From the NCBI GenBank assembly GCA_050181915.1, contig JBFXCS010000006.1, forward strand, positions 1 through 42,124: a DNA stretch of 42,124 bases. The letters are read 5' to 3'. The stretch's first letter is position 1; every line of letters begins with the position of its first letter. Below are positions 14,866-23,269 of the stretch, one piece after another. The DNA is from JBFXCS01 sp050181915. GTDB lineage: Bacteria; Actinomycetota; Thermoleophilia; Miltoncostaeales; Miltoncostaeaceae. The position numbers and the translations under genes were made by a program. Below the pieces are notes generated by a model. That model did not search any database. It was not told where the DNA came from and worked only from the letters and a program-made list of their open reading frames with translations.

Positions 14866-16056
14866 CTAGAGGTTCTCCACGCCCTGCTTGATGCGGTCGA
14901 GGCCCTCCTCGAGGACGTCGTCCGGGCAGGCGTAGGTGAGGCGGATGTGCCCCTCGCCGCGGTCGCCGAAGGCGGAGCCGGCGACGACGCCCACCTGGTA
15001 GTTCTCGATCAGGTAGTCGGCGAACTGCTGGGCGGTCATCCCGGTGCCGCGGATGTCCGGGAAGACGTAGAACGAGCCGTCCGGGGTCGGGCACTCGACG
15101 CCGTCGAGGGCGTTGAGGGCGGCCACGGTCTTGTCGCGCTTCGCCTCGAGGCGCTTGGTGGTCTCGATCACGTGGTCCTGCGGGCCGGTGATCGCCGCGA
15201 GGGCCGCCAGCTGCACGAACGCGGGCACGTTGGTGACCGAGTTCTGCTGGAAGATGTCCATCGTGGTGATCAGGTCCTTGTTGGCCACGCACCAGCCGAT
15301 GCGGAACCCGGTCATGATGTACGTCTTCGAGAAGGTGTCGACCAGGATCGAGCGGTCGGCCATCCCCTCGACGGCGGCGATGGTCTTGTGCTCGGCGCCC
15401 GAGTAGACCATGTGGCTGAAGATCTCGTCGGTCAGCACCGTGACGTTCGCCTCGGCGCAGATCGCGGCGATCTCCTCCAGCTGACCCACCGTCTGGCCGT
15501 TCGGCCGCTGCGGCGAGTTGATGATCAGCATCTTGGTCTTCGGCGTGATCAGGCTCTGCAGCGAGTCGAGGTCGAAGTGGAAGTCGGGCTCGACGAGCGG
15601 CGCGTAGACCACGCTGCCGCCGGCGTAGGTGATCCAGAACTCGTCGGGCGGGTAGCCCGGGTTCGGGAAGATCACCTCGTCGCCCTGGTCGACCATGGTC
15701 AGAAGCGACTGGGTGAGGGCGTGCTTGGCCCCCATCGTCACCAGGACCTCCTCGCGCACCGTCGGGCGGCCGCGCTTGGTGGCCTCCTCGGCGATGGCGT
15801 CACGCAGCTCGGGCAGACCGGGACCGGGCACGTAGCGGACGTGGCCGTCGGCGACGGCCTTGGCGCACGCCTCCATGATGTGCGGGGCCGGACGAAACTC
15901 CTCGCCCTGGAAGTCGCCCTTCTCGAAGTGGATCACGCGCTTGCCGGTCTCGCGCTCGAGCGCCTCGGCCTTACGCATCGACGCCCACTGCTTGGGCAGC
16001 ACGAAGTGTGAGGTGCGGCTGGACAGGCGCAGCGGTGAGGTGGCGGTGGTCGCCAT
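14866..16056 (-). CDS. Class I/II PLP-dependent aminotransferase (aspartate aminotransferase fold)
   Basis: A 396-residue fold-type I aminotransferase. Features are the GDFQGEEFRPAPHI N-terminal substrate segment, GPGLPELRDAIA, GAKHALTQ (phosphate region) and NPGYPPDE. The NSPQRPNGQT Asn binding region, LTDEIFSHMVYSG and the PLP Lys in DTFSKTYIMTGFRIGW follow. The C-terminal Arg that binds the substrate carboxylate lies in GHIRLTYA. It resembles aspartate/aromatic aminotransferases; the donor/acceptor pair is unknown. ATG 16056 has AAGGAG 10 nt upstream. An IclR regulator lies immediately upstream in the same direction and is a likely controller. Confidence 0.92.
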   Translation of the reverse strand: MATTATSPLRLSSRTSHFVLPKQWASMRKAEALERETGKRVIHFEKGDFQGEEFRPAPHIMEACAKAVADGHVRYVPGPGLPELRDAIAEEATKRGRPTVREEVLVTMGAKHALTQSLLTMVDQGDEVIFPNPGYPPDEFWITYAGGSVVYAPLVEPDFHFDLDSLQSLITPKTKMLIINSPQRPNGQTVGQLEEIAAICAEANVTVLTDEIFSHMVYSGAEHKTIAAVEGMADRSILVDTFSKTYIMTGFRIGWCVANKDLITTMDIFQQNSVTNVPAFVQLAALAAITGPQDHVIETTKRLEAKRDKTVAALNALDGVECPTPDGSFYVFPDIRGTGMTAQQFADYLIENYQVGVVAGSAFGDRGEGHIRLTYACPDDVLEEGLDRIKQGVENL

Positions 16057-16144
16057 TGTCGTGGGTCTCCTTGTGGGGTGGTGAGAGAGGCGGGTGGTCA
16101 GTGGCGCGCGCTGCGCCGTCGGCTACCCGGGGGTGGGCGATTGC

Positions 16145-17047
16145 TCATGCCGGACGGAGGACCGCATCCTCCGGTGAGGTCGTCCGGACCCGCAGCGCAG
16201 GCGGGCTGTAGGTCGGTGCGCGTCCGGCGCCGAGGCGGCGGGAGAGGCCGCCGGCGGCGGCCATCACGAGCTCGCCGAGCTCGGAGACGCGACCGGGGGT
16301 GATCCGGGTGACGGGGCCGCCGATCCCGAGCGCCGCCACGACGCGGCCGGAGTGATCGCGCACGGGTGCGCCGATGCAGCGCAGGCCCTCGTCGTACTCC
16401 TCGTTGTCGACCGCGTATCCGCGTCCGCGGATCTCCTCCAGGTCGGCGTCGAGGCGCTCGATGTCGGTGATCGTGTTGGGGGTGAAGGCGGCGAGGCCGC
16501 GCTCGGCAACGATCTCCTCGAGCCGGTGGCGCGGCAGGTCCGCCAGCAGCACCTTGCCGAGGTTCGTGGCGTGGGCGGGGTAGCCGCGGCCGATGGCCGA
16601 CGGCACGCGCAGCGCCCGGCGCGCCTCGACGCGCTCGATGTAGATCGCCTCCCCCCCGTCCAGCACGGCCAGGTGGCCGGTCTCGCCGGTGTCGCGCACC
16701 AGGCCCTCCAGGAAGGGCAGCGCCTCGTCCCAGAGGTTCATCTGCTGCATCACCAGCCCGCCGAGCTCGAAGATCCTCAGCCCGAGGCGGTAGCGGCCGG
16801 TGCGCGGGTTGCGCTCCACCAGTCCGGCGGCGTCCAGGTTGACCATGAAGCGGTGCACGGTGGACTTGTGCAGGCCGAGGCGCTCGGCCAGCTCGGTGAC
16901 CCCCAGCTCGGGCTCCTCGGCGGAGAAGGCGTTGAGGATGCCGACCGCCCGCTCGATCGCCTGGATGCGGTAGCGGGGACTGACCGGGCGGCTCGCGCTC
17001 GGGGTCCCCTCCAGCAGTGCCTCGGCCGTGTCTCGCATACTGAACAT
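16145..17047 (-). CDS. IclR-family transcriptional regulator
   Basis: A ~300-residue IclR protein. The N-terminal winged HTH spans IQAIERAVGILNAFSAEEPE, LGVTELAERLGLHKSTVHRF and RYRLGLRIFELG. The C-terminal effector domain includes ETGHLAVLDGGEAIYIERVE, GRGYPAHATNLGKVLLA, IRGRGYAVDNEEYDEGLRCIGAPVRD and ALGIGGPVTRI. Start is ATG 17047, with ATG 17038 the alternative; the frame stays open upstream but that extension is arginine-rich and unlike the family. The C-terminus extends about 25 residues past the usual end. It precedes the aminotransferase by 88 nt. Confidence 0.92.
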   Translation of the reverse strand: MFSMRDTAEALLEGTPSASRPVSPRYRIQAIERAVGILNAFSAEEPELGVTELAERLGLHKSTVHRFMVNLDAAGLVERNPRTGRYRLGLRIFELGGLVMQQMNLWDEALPFLEGLVRDTGETGHLAVLDGGEAIYIERVEARRALRVPSAIGRGYPAHATNLGKVLLADLPRHRLEEIVAERGLAAFTPNTITDIERLDADLEEIRGRGYAVDNEEYDEGLRCIGAPVRDHSGRVVAALGIGGPVTRITPGRVSELGELVMAAAGGLSRRLGAGRAPTYSPPALRVRTTSPEDAVLRPA

Positions 17048-17106
17048 CCGTCTTGTGATTGATGCGACGAAGCAGTCGTACCACCGCCTCTCCGAGCACC
17101 GCAAGA

Positions 17107-17136
17107 CGAGACGGCGCGTAACGAACCACCGTCTCG
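17107..17136. promoter_or_regulatory. Inverted repeat upstream of the IclR gene, candidate operator
   Basis: CGAGACGG (17107-17114) and CCGTCTCG (17129-17136) separated by 14 nt, in the IclR/cofG divergent spacer. TCTCGCATA recurs at 17132 and at 17032. Possible autoregulatory site; binding is inferred. Confidence 0.35.
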
Positions 17137-17227
17137 CATAACAAGATCCGACGTACGCACCGCGGTCTCGCCGCGCTCGCGCCCCTCGGTACCCGCCGCG
17201 CGGACGGCCGGCCGCGCGGGGCGGCGA

Positions 17228-17233
17228 GTAGGA
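17228..17233 (+). promoter_or_regulatory. Candidate -10 element TAGGAT for cofG
   Basis: AGTAGGAT at the end of the spacer. If used, transcription would start near 17240, making the ATG at 17233 unusable and favouring GTG 17323 as the cofG start. Confidence 0.35.
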
Positions 17234-17322
17234 TGACGGCGCATTCGCACCGACCGTCACGAACATCCCCGCAACTGAGGATCGCGACCCGTGCCCGACC
17301 CGACGAGGACATCCTGGCCCCG

Positions 17323-18555
17323 GTGAGCGAGCGGACGGCGCCGGCGGCGCTCGGGACGCTGCGCGCCCCGCTGCGGGCCGCCGTCGAGGCGGCGCTCGAG
17401 GGACGGCGCCTCGACGGCGACCAGGCCCTCGCCCTCGCCGACGCCCGCGGGGCGGAGCACCCGGCGCTGTGGGCCGCCGCCGCGATCCTCCGCGACCGCG
17501 GCCGGCCGGGGGTGGTGACCTACTCGCGCAAGGTGTTCATCCCGCTCACGAACCTGTGCCGGGACATCTGCTCGTACTGCACCTTCGCCCGCGACGAGAA
17601 CGACCCGCGAGCCCACACCATGAGCCCCGACGAAATCCTCGCCGTCGCGGAGGCCGGCCGCCGGCTCGGGTGCAAGGAGGCGCTCTTCACCCTCGGCGAC
17701 CGTCCCGAGGCGCGCTTCGAGAGCCACCGCCGGGCCCTGCGCCGCTACGGCCATGAGTCCACCCAGTCGTACCTGGTGGCGATGTGCCGGATGGTCCTCG
17801 AGGAGACGGGCCTGCTCCCCCACCCCAACGCCGGCGTGCTCGGGCGACGCGAGCTGGCCGAGCTGCGCGAGGTGTCGGGCAGCCAGGGGATGATGCTCGA
17901 GTCCGTGTCGGAGCGGCTGTGCGGTCCCGGCGGCCCCCACGAGCACGCCCCCGACAAGCGGCCCGCGACGCGCCTCGCGATGATCCGGCGCGCCGGCGAG
18001 CTGCGCATCCCCTTCACCTCGGGGATCCTGATCGGCATCGGCGAGACCGCCCGGGAGCGGGTGGAGGCGCTGCTCGCCCTGCGCGAGCTGCACGAGCGCC
18101 ACGGGCACATCCAGGAGGTCATCGTGCAGAACTTCCGCGCCAAGCCGGACACGCCGATGGCGGCCGCCGGCGAGCCGGGCCTCGTCGAGCTGATGACCGC
18201 CTGCGCGATCACGCGGCTCGTCTTCGGGCCGGCGATGAGCGTCCAGGCGCCGCCCAACCTGTCCGCCGACTACGGGCCGCTCCTCCTGTCGGGCATCAAC
18301 GACTGGGGCGGGGTCTCCCCCCTCACCCCGGACTTCGTGAACCCGGAGGCGCCGTGGCCGGAGATCGGCGGCCTCGAGCGCCTGTGCGCCGACGCCGGCT
18401 ACGCCCTGCGCGAGCGCCTCACGATCTACCCCGAGTACCTCGCCGACGACGACTTCCTCGACCCCGCCATGAGGGAGCGGGTGCGCTCCCTGGCCGGGCC
18501 GGACGGCCTGGCCCTGCACGAGGCTCCCCGACCGGTCGCGGGAGCCGCGGCATGA
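17323..18555 (+). CDS. cofG: FO synthase subunit CofG (radical SAM)
   Basis: 7,8-didemethyl-8-hydroxy-5-deazariboflavin (FO) synthase subunit 1, a radical SAM enzyme acting with CofH on tyrosine-derived and diaminouracil substrates to make the F420 chromophore. The [4Fe-4S] motif CxxxCxxC is in NLCRDICSYCTFAR. Other family blocks are GCKEALFTLGDRPE, HPNAGVL, SQGMMLES, FTSGILIGIGET, QNFRAKPDTPM, and SADYGPLLLSGINDWGGVSPLT. About 410 residues from GTG 17323; an ATG at 17233 would add 30 residues without family character. It overlaps cofH by ATGA. Mycobacterial FbiC fuses the two halves; here they are separate but coupled. Confidence 0.93.
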   Translation: MSERTAPAALGTLRAPLRAAVEAALEGRRLDGDQALALADARGAEHPALWAAAAILRDRGRPGVVTYSRKVFIPLTNLCRDICSYCTFARDENDPRAHTMSPDEILAVAEAGRRLGCKEALFTLGDRPEARFESHRRALRRYGHESTQSYLVAMCRMVLEETGLLPHPNAGVLGRRELAELREVSGSQGMMLESVSERLCGPGGPHEHAPDKRPATRLAMIRRAGELRIPFTSGILIGIGETARERVEALLALRELHERHGHIQEVIVQNFRAKPDTPMAAAGEPGLVELMTACAITRLVFGPAMSVQAPPNLSADYGPLLLSGINDWGGVSPLTPDFVNPEAPWPEIGGLERLCADAGYALRERLTIYPEYLADDDFLDPAMRERVRSLAGPDGLALHEAPRPVAGAAA

Positions 18556-20387
18556 GCGTCACCTTCTGTCGCACCGTCGGCGCGCAGGCGCCCGTCCGGG
18601 CGCGGGTGCGCGAGGGCGCCGGCCTCGATGACGCCGCCGTCGCGGCCGCCGTCGAGCAGGGCCTGCTCCCCGTCGAGACCGCCCGCGCCGACTCCCCCGC
18701 CCCCGCCTGGGTGGTCGACCCGCCGGTGGCGATGGAGCTGCTCGCCCGGGGCGTCGCCGGCTGGCGCATCACGGTGCGCCACACCGGCACCCGCGCCGAC
18801 GTCCTCGACGCCCTCGCCCGCAGCGGCGCCGCCTTCCTGCGCACCGACCTCGCCGCCGTCGAGGAGGCCATCGAGCTCGGCTGGCTGCCCGGCATCGGCA
18901 CCCGCGTCTCGGTGGAGGTCTCCAGCGTGGAGGAGGCGCTCGACGCGATCGCCTCCGGGGCCGCCGACCTCGTGGTCGGCGACTGGGGTCCGGACGAGGT
19001 CGGGGCGCTGCGCGACGCGCTCGCCCCGCGGGCGCTGGTGGAGCGCACCGCCCTGCCGCCCGGGGTCTCCATCGACGAGGTGCGCGAGACCTTCCCCCGT
19101 CCCCTGCTCACCGCCTGGCTGAAGCAGATCGACGGATCCGGCGTCGCCCGCCCCCGCTACACGTGGGCGCCCGGCCGCGACGAGGAGCCCCCGGTACCCG
19201 CCCGGCGTCTATCCGCCGAGTGGGAGGACGCGGCCTGGCGCGAGGCCCCCGCCGACGAGGGCCTGTCGCGCGTCGACCCCGATCTGGCGGGGATCCTCGA
19301 GCGCAGCCTCGCCGGCACGCCGCCGCGCGTCGCGGAGATCGAGCGGCTCTTCCGGGCCCGCGGGCCGGAGGTGGAGGCCGTCGCCCGGGTCGCGGACGAG
19401 CTGCGCCGCGAGCGCTGCGGCGACCTCGTCACCTACGTGGTCAACCGGAACATCAACTACACCAACCAGTGCTACTTCCGCTGCGGCTTCTGCGGCTTCT
19501 CCCGCGGCCCGAAGAGCCTGAACCTACGCGGCGACCCCTACATCCTGAACGTGCACGAGGTGGTGCACCGCTCCGTGGAGGCCGCCGAGCGGGGCGCGAC
19601 GGAGGTGTGCCTGCAGGGCGGCATCCACCCGGACTTCACCGGCGACTTCTACGTGTCGGTGCTCTCGGCCATCAAGGAGCGCCTACCCGAGATGCACGTC
19701 CACGGCTTCACGCCGCTCGAGGTGTGGCAGGGCGCCCACACGCTCGGCATCAGCGTCCGCGAGTTCCTCACCCGCCTGCGCGACGCCGGCCTCGGCACCC
19801 TCCCCGGCACCGCCGCCGAGATCCTCGACGACCGGGTGCGGCTGCACCTGTGCCCGGACAAGGTGCGGGTGTCGGAGTGGGCCGAGGTGATGATCACCGC
19901 CCACGAGCTCGGCCTGCGGGCCACCACCACGATGATGATGGGGCACATCGACGATCCCCGCGCCTGGGCGAACCACATCGAGGTGCTGCGCCAGATCCAG
20001 CGGCGCACCGGCGGCTTCACCGAGTTCGTCCCGCTGCCCTTCGTGCACATGGGATCGCCGATCTTCCTCCAGGGGAAGGCCCGCCCGGGCCCGACCTGGG
20101 ACGAGGTGGTGCTGGTCCACGCGGTCGGCCGGATCGCCCTCGACGGGCTCATCCCGAACATCCAGGCGTCCTGGGTGAAGCTCGGCCTCGCCGGCGGCGC
20201 GCGCCTTCTGGACGCCGGCTGCAACGACCTGGGCGGCACCCTGATGGACGAGAACATCTCCCGCGCGTCGGGCGCCGCCCACGGCCAGCTCGCCACCCCG
20301 GAGGAGCTGGAGGCCGCGATCCGCGGCGCCGGGCGCGTCCCGGCCCGCCGCAACACGGTGTACGAGCTGATCGAGGCCCCCGCCTAG
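18552..20387 (+). CDS. cofH: FO synthase subunit CofH with a long extra N-terminal domain
   Basis: The C-terminal ~330 residues are CofH. The radical SAM cysteines are C307, C311 and C314 in NYTNQCYFRCGFCGF. They are followed by CLQGGIHPDFTGDFY, HGFTPLEVWQGA, LPGTAAEILDD, TTTMMMGHIDDPRAWANH, PLPFVHMGSPI and DLGGTLMDENISRASGAAHG. At 611 residues it is much longer than stand-alone CofH (~370-400). Residues about 30-165 look like a separate alpha/beta segment whose VSVEVSSVEEALDAIASGAA then DLVVGDWGPDEV recalls TIM-barrel strands of quinolinate phosphoribosyltransferase-like enzymes. That comparison is inference. ATG 18552 overlaps the cofG stop. The stop shares CTAG with fprA on the other strand. 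Confidence 0.9.
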   Translation: MSVTFCRTVGAQAPVRARVREGAGLDDAAVAAAVEQGLLPVETARADSPAPAWVVDPPVAMELLARGVAGWRITVRHTGTRADVLDALARSGAAFLRTDLAAVEEAIELGWLPGIGTRVSVEVSSVEEALDAIASGAADLVVGDWGPDEVGALRDALAPRALVERTALPPGVSIDEVRETFPRPLLTAWLKQIDGSGVARPRYTWAPGRDEEPPVPARRLSAEWEDAAWREAPADEGLSRVDPDLAGILERSLAGTPPRVAEIERLFRARGPEVEAVARVADELRRERCGDLVTYVVNRNINYTNQCYFRCGFCGFSRGPKSLNLRGDPYILNVHEVVHRSVEAAERGATEVCLQGGIHPDFTGDFYVSVLSAIKERLPEMHVHGFTPLEVWQGAHTLGISVREFLTRLRDAGLGTLPGTAAEILDDRVRLHLCPDKVRVSEWAEVMITAHELGLRATTTMMMGHIDDPRAWANHIEVLRQIQRRTGGFTEFVPLPFVHMGSPIFLQGKARPGPTWDEVVLVHAVGRIALDGLIPNIQASWVKLGLAGGARLLDAGCNDLGGTLMDENISRASGAAHGQLATPEELEAAIRGAGRVPARRNTVYELIEAPA

Positions 20388-21826
20388 GGGGTCTCCGTCG
20401 CCTCCTCCTCCGCGGCGCGCTTGCGCTCCTGGAGGGCGTGGAGCATCTCCTCCACGCGGCTGAACTTGATCCGCGGCCGGCCGCCGGCCTCGGCGCCGCG
20501 CTCCTGCTCGAGCATGTCGATGAGCTGCCAGTCCTCGTAGCTCACGAAGTCGCGGCGCCGCTCCGAGAGCAGGTGCTCCAGCACCGCGCGGGGCGGCACC
20601 TCCTCCTTGTGCAGGCGGCCGGCGCGGAGGTCGTAGAGGAGCATGTCGACGGTCTCCTGGGAGTCCGGCTTGTTGGTGCCGATGATCCCCCGCGGTCCGC
20701 GCTTGATCCACCCGACGACGTACTCACCCTCCACCGGCTCGTCGGTGCGCGGATCGATGATCCGGCCGGCGCGGTTCGGGATCACGCCGGCCATGGCGTC
20801 GAAGGGGATCCCCGGCAGGGGCACCCCCTGGTAGCCGATCGCGCGGAACACCAGCCCCACCGGGATCGTCGTCGACCGATCCGTGGGCCGCGGCCGCAGC
20901 TGCCCGTCCTCGCCCTCGTAGAGCTCGTTGTGGACGAGGGTGAGCGCCTCCACCCGGTTGCGGCCGATGATCTCCGTCGGCGACACCAGGAAGTGCAGGG
21001 CGATGCGGACGGGGGCGCCGGTGAGGGGCCGGGCGGCGTAGTCGGCGAGGATCTCGAGGTTGCGGTCGCGGGTGCGGTCCGGCGCCGCCGCGACCTGCCG
21101 CGCCGCCAGGGGGCCGAGGTCGAGGTCGGCGGGGTCGACGACGACATCCACGTCCGGCAGCTCACCCAGCTCCTTCAGCTCCTTGTTGGTGAACGCCGCC
21201 TGGGCCGGCCCGCGGCGGCCGAGGACGTGGATCTCGCGGATGCCGCTCGCGGCGAGGGCGTCGAGGGCGTGCTCGGCGATGTCGGTCTGGGCGAGCAGAT
21301 CGCGGGGACTCGCGAGGATCCGCGCCAGATCCATCGCGACGTTGCCGTTGCCGACGACGGCGACGCTCTCGGAGGCGAGGTCGAAGCCGAGGTGGCGGAA
21401 GTCGGGGTGGGCGTTGTACCAACCGACGAACTCGGTGGCGGAGTGGCTGCCGGGCAGGTGCTCCCGCGGGATCCCCATCCGCCGGTCGGTGCGCGCCCCG
21501 ACCGCGTAGATGATCGCGTGGTAGTAGGCGACCAGGTCGTCGTGGGTGAGGTCCCGCCCCATCTCCACGTTGCCGTAGAAGCGGAACTCCGGGTGGGCGG
21601 CGATCTTGTCGTAGACCCGGGTGACGGACTTGATCTTCGGGTGGTCGGGGGCGACGCCGCCGCGCACCAGCCCGAACGGGGTGGGCAGGCGGTCGTACAT
21701 GTCGACCTGCACCTCGAGGCCGTCCTGTGACTGGAGGTGCTCGGCGGCGTAGAAGCCCGAGGGGCCCGAGCCGATCACCGCGACGCGAAGGGGGTGCTCG
21801 GGCGTGCCGAGTGCGGTTCCCTGCAT
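20384..21826 (-). CDS. fprA: Ferredoxin/adrenodoxin-type NADP reductase (FprA family)
   Basis: A 480-residue flavoprotein of the adrenodoxin reductase family moving electrons between NADPH and ferredoxin. The FAD site VAVIGSGPSGFYAAEHL is followed by DRLPTPFGLVRGGVAPDH, a family signature. The NADP site is VAVVGNGNVAMDLARIL, and VLGRRGPAQAAFTNKELKEL and GWIKRGPRGIIGTNK are also diagnostic. The C-terminal ~70 residues are an acidic, helical extension (EEMLHALQERKRAAEEEATE). It follows cofE by 40 nt on the same strand, last in the EamA-cofDCE run. It might supply electrons for FO synthesis or other ferredoxin-dependent steps (inference). Confidence 0.93.
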   Translation of the reverse strand: MQGTALGTPEHPLRVAVIGSGPSGFYAAEHLQSQDGLEVQVDMYDRLPTPFGLVRGGVAPDHPKIKSVTRVYDKIAAHPEFRFYGNVEMGRDLTHDDLVAYYHAIIYAVGARTDRRMGIPREHLPGSHSATEFVGWYNAHPDFRHLGFDLASESVAVVGNGNVAMDLARILASPRDLLAQTDIAEHALDALAASGIREIHVLGRRGPAQAAFTNKELKELGELPDVDVVVDPADLDLGPLAARQVAAAPDRTRDRNLEILADYAARPLTGAPVRIALHFLVSPTEIIGRNRVEALTLVHNELYEGEDGQLRPRPTDRSTTIPVGLVFRAIGYQGVPLPGIPFDAMAGVIPNRAGRIIDPRTDEPVEGEYVVGWIKRGPRGIIGTNKPDSQETVDMLLYDLRAGRLHKEEVPPRAVLEHLLSERRRDFVSYEDWQLIDMLEQERGAEAGGRPRIKFSRVEEMLHALQERKRAAEEEATETP

Positions 21827-21866
21827 CGTCGTCTCCTTGGGCGCGGGGGCGGCGGTCGCGGTCAGC

Positions 21867-22604
21867 CTAGCCGCGGAAGAGGTCGTGGGCGGGGTCCCGG
21901 ACGAGGTCGGCGGCGCTGCCGGGGGCCGGCGCGGTCGGGACGCCGGACGCGACGACGACCGGCGTGCCGGAGTCCTTGCCCATGTAGAGGCCGGATGCGG
22001 CGGCGAGCTCGTCGGCGAGGGCCTGCTCGGTCGCGACCAGTATCCGTCCGCCGCGGTCGATCTCTCCGCGGTGATCGATGACGGCGGCGAATCCCGCGAC
22101 GCCGAGCGCGACGTTCACGAGGCCGCGCCGGAACGCCCGGCCGTGGGTGTCGGTCACGACCACCCCGACCCTCCCCCCCACCGCCGCCGCGACGGCTGCC
22201 TGGATGCGGCGGGCCGACGCGTCCGGGTCGATCGGCAGGAGGATGGCCGTGCCCTCGGGGGCGTTGGAGGTGTCGATGCCGGCGTTCGCGCAGACGAAGC
22301 CGTGGTGGGTCTCGCAGATCAGGGTGCCGCGGCGGCGCCGGACGATCCGGCGGCTCTCGGCGAGGATCAGCTCGCACAGGCCGGCCCGTTTGCCGGTCTC
22401 GGCGGCGAGGGCGAGGGCGGCGGGCCCGGGCGCGACGGCGGCGACGTCCACCACGCGGCCCTCGGCCTTGCTCACGACCTTCTGGGCGACCATCAGGATG
22501 TCGCCGGGCGCGACGCCCTCCGCCGCGGCCCGCGCGGCGATCATCGCGGGGAGGTCGTCCCCGGCCGCCACCTCGGGCAGCTCCCCGAGCGGCCGGAGCC
22601 TCAG
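21867..22604 (-). CDS. cofE: F420-0:gamma-glutamyl ligase CofE, CTG start
   Basis: Adds L-glutamate residues to F420-0 using GTP. Family blocks are RPLGELPEVAAGDDLPAMIA, GDILMVAQKVVSKAEGR, ICETHHGFVCANAGIDTSNA, VVVTDTHGRAFRRGLVNVALG, and IDHRGEIDRGG. No ATG, GTG or TTG precedes the conserved N-terminal strand. GTG 22571 would delete it, whereas CTG 22604 forms a CTGA overlap with the cofC stop and gives the family-like start RLRPLGELPEV. It is 245 residues, so the nitroreductase-like C-terminal domain of mycobacterial FbiB, which reduces dehydro-F420, is missing. That step must be done elsewhere. Confidence 0.92.
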   Translation of the reverse strand: MRLRPLGELPEVAAGDDLPAMIAARAAAEGVAPGDILMVAQKVVSKAEGRVVDVAAVAPGPAALALAAETGKRAGLCELILAESRRIVRRRRGTLICETHHGFVCANAGIDTSNAPEGTAILLPIDPDASARRIQAAVAAAVGGRVGVVVTDTHGRAFRRGLVNVALGVAGFAAVIDHRGEIDRGGRILVATEQALADELAAASGLYMGKDSGTPVVVASGVPTAPAPGSAADLVRDPAHDLFRG

Positions 22605-23269
22605 CGCGTGCCCCCGGCGGCGAGGACGGCGGGGTCCTGCGCGACGGTCCGGGCCGCGCAGGACCGGCCGCTCGCGACGAGGGCGGCGAGGTCCTGCGGC
22701 GTGTCGATGTCGAGCGCGAGGCCGGGGACGTCGAGGCGCCTGACCGTCAGGCCGCGGCGGGCGGCCTGGGCGAGGTGGCGACGCAGGGAGTGCGGGCCCA
22801 GCTCGGGTCGGAGGGCGCCGGGCGGCGTGAGCAGCATCGCGTTGGTGCCGGTGCCGTCGCGCGAGGGCACCAGCACCGCGGACGAGGCCCCGGGGGCGGC
22901 GCGCAGCACCGCCTCGATGTCCGCGGCGCCGGCGAGGGGCAGGTCGGCGGTCAGCACCAGCGCCGCGTCGGCGCCCGCGTCGGCGGCGGCGACCAGGCCG
23001 ACGACGACGGCGGCGTTCATGCCGCGCGGCGGGTCGTGGTCGCGGACGACGCGGGCGCCGCCCGCCCGGACGAGGGCGGCGACGTCCGGGTCGGCGGTCA
23101 CGACGATCACCTCCCCCAGCCCCTCGGCGGCGGCGCAGGCGGACAGGACGTCGCCGAGCATCGCCTCCTGCAGCAGGCGGCGGCGGGGCGCGTCGAGGCG
23201 GCCGGCGAGGCGGCCGAGCGCCCCGGGGAGCGGCTTCACCGGGATCACCGCGCTCACCCGCCCCCTCAC
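22601..23269 (-). CDS. cofC: CofC: phospholactate/phosphoenolpyruvate guanylyltransferase
   Basis: Nucleotidyltransferase that activates phosphoenolpyruvate or 2-phospholactate with GTP for F420 side-chain assembly. The Rossmann-like start AVIPVKPLPGALGRLAGRL, GEVIVVTADPDVAALVRAGG, ALVLTADLPLAGAADIEAV, and SRDGTGTNAMLLTPPGAL are recognisable. The usual K of the AKxRL segment is not conserved (ALGRLAGRL). GTG 23269 overlaps the cofD TGA (GTGA); GTG 23257 is a shorter alternative. It overlaps cofE by CTGA at its end. 222 residues, normal for the family. Confidence 0.9.
   Translation of the reverse strand: MRGRVSAVIPVKPLPGALGRLAGRLDAPRRRLLQEAMLGDVLSACAAAEGLGEVIVVTADPDVAALVRAGGARVVRDHDPPRGMNAAVVVGLVAAADAGADAALVLTADLPLAGAADIEAVLRAAPGASSAVLVPSRDGTGTNAMLLTPPGALRPELGPHSLRRHLAQAARRGLTVRRLDVPGLALDIDTPQDLAALVASGRSCAARTVAQDPAVLAAGGTR

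Noticed and set aside
16118..16131. Iteron-like GTCGGCTACCCGGG before the IclR stop
   Set aside because: Only the right half matches; CGCGAG core missing, so likely chance in GC-rich DNA.
17048..17312. Upstream extension of the IclR frame
   Set aside because: Arg/Ala-rich non-conserved sequence; the HTH domain is complete from ATG 17047.
17233..17322. ATG 17233 as cofG start, or a short separate gene
   Set aside because: Overlaps a TAGGAT -10-like element and adds 30 residues with no family similarity; GTG 17323 preferred.
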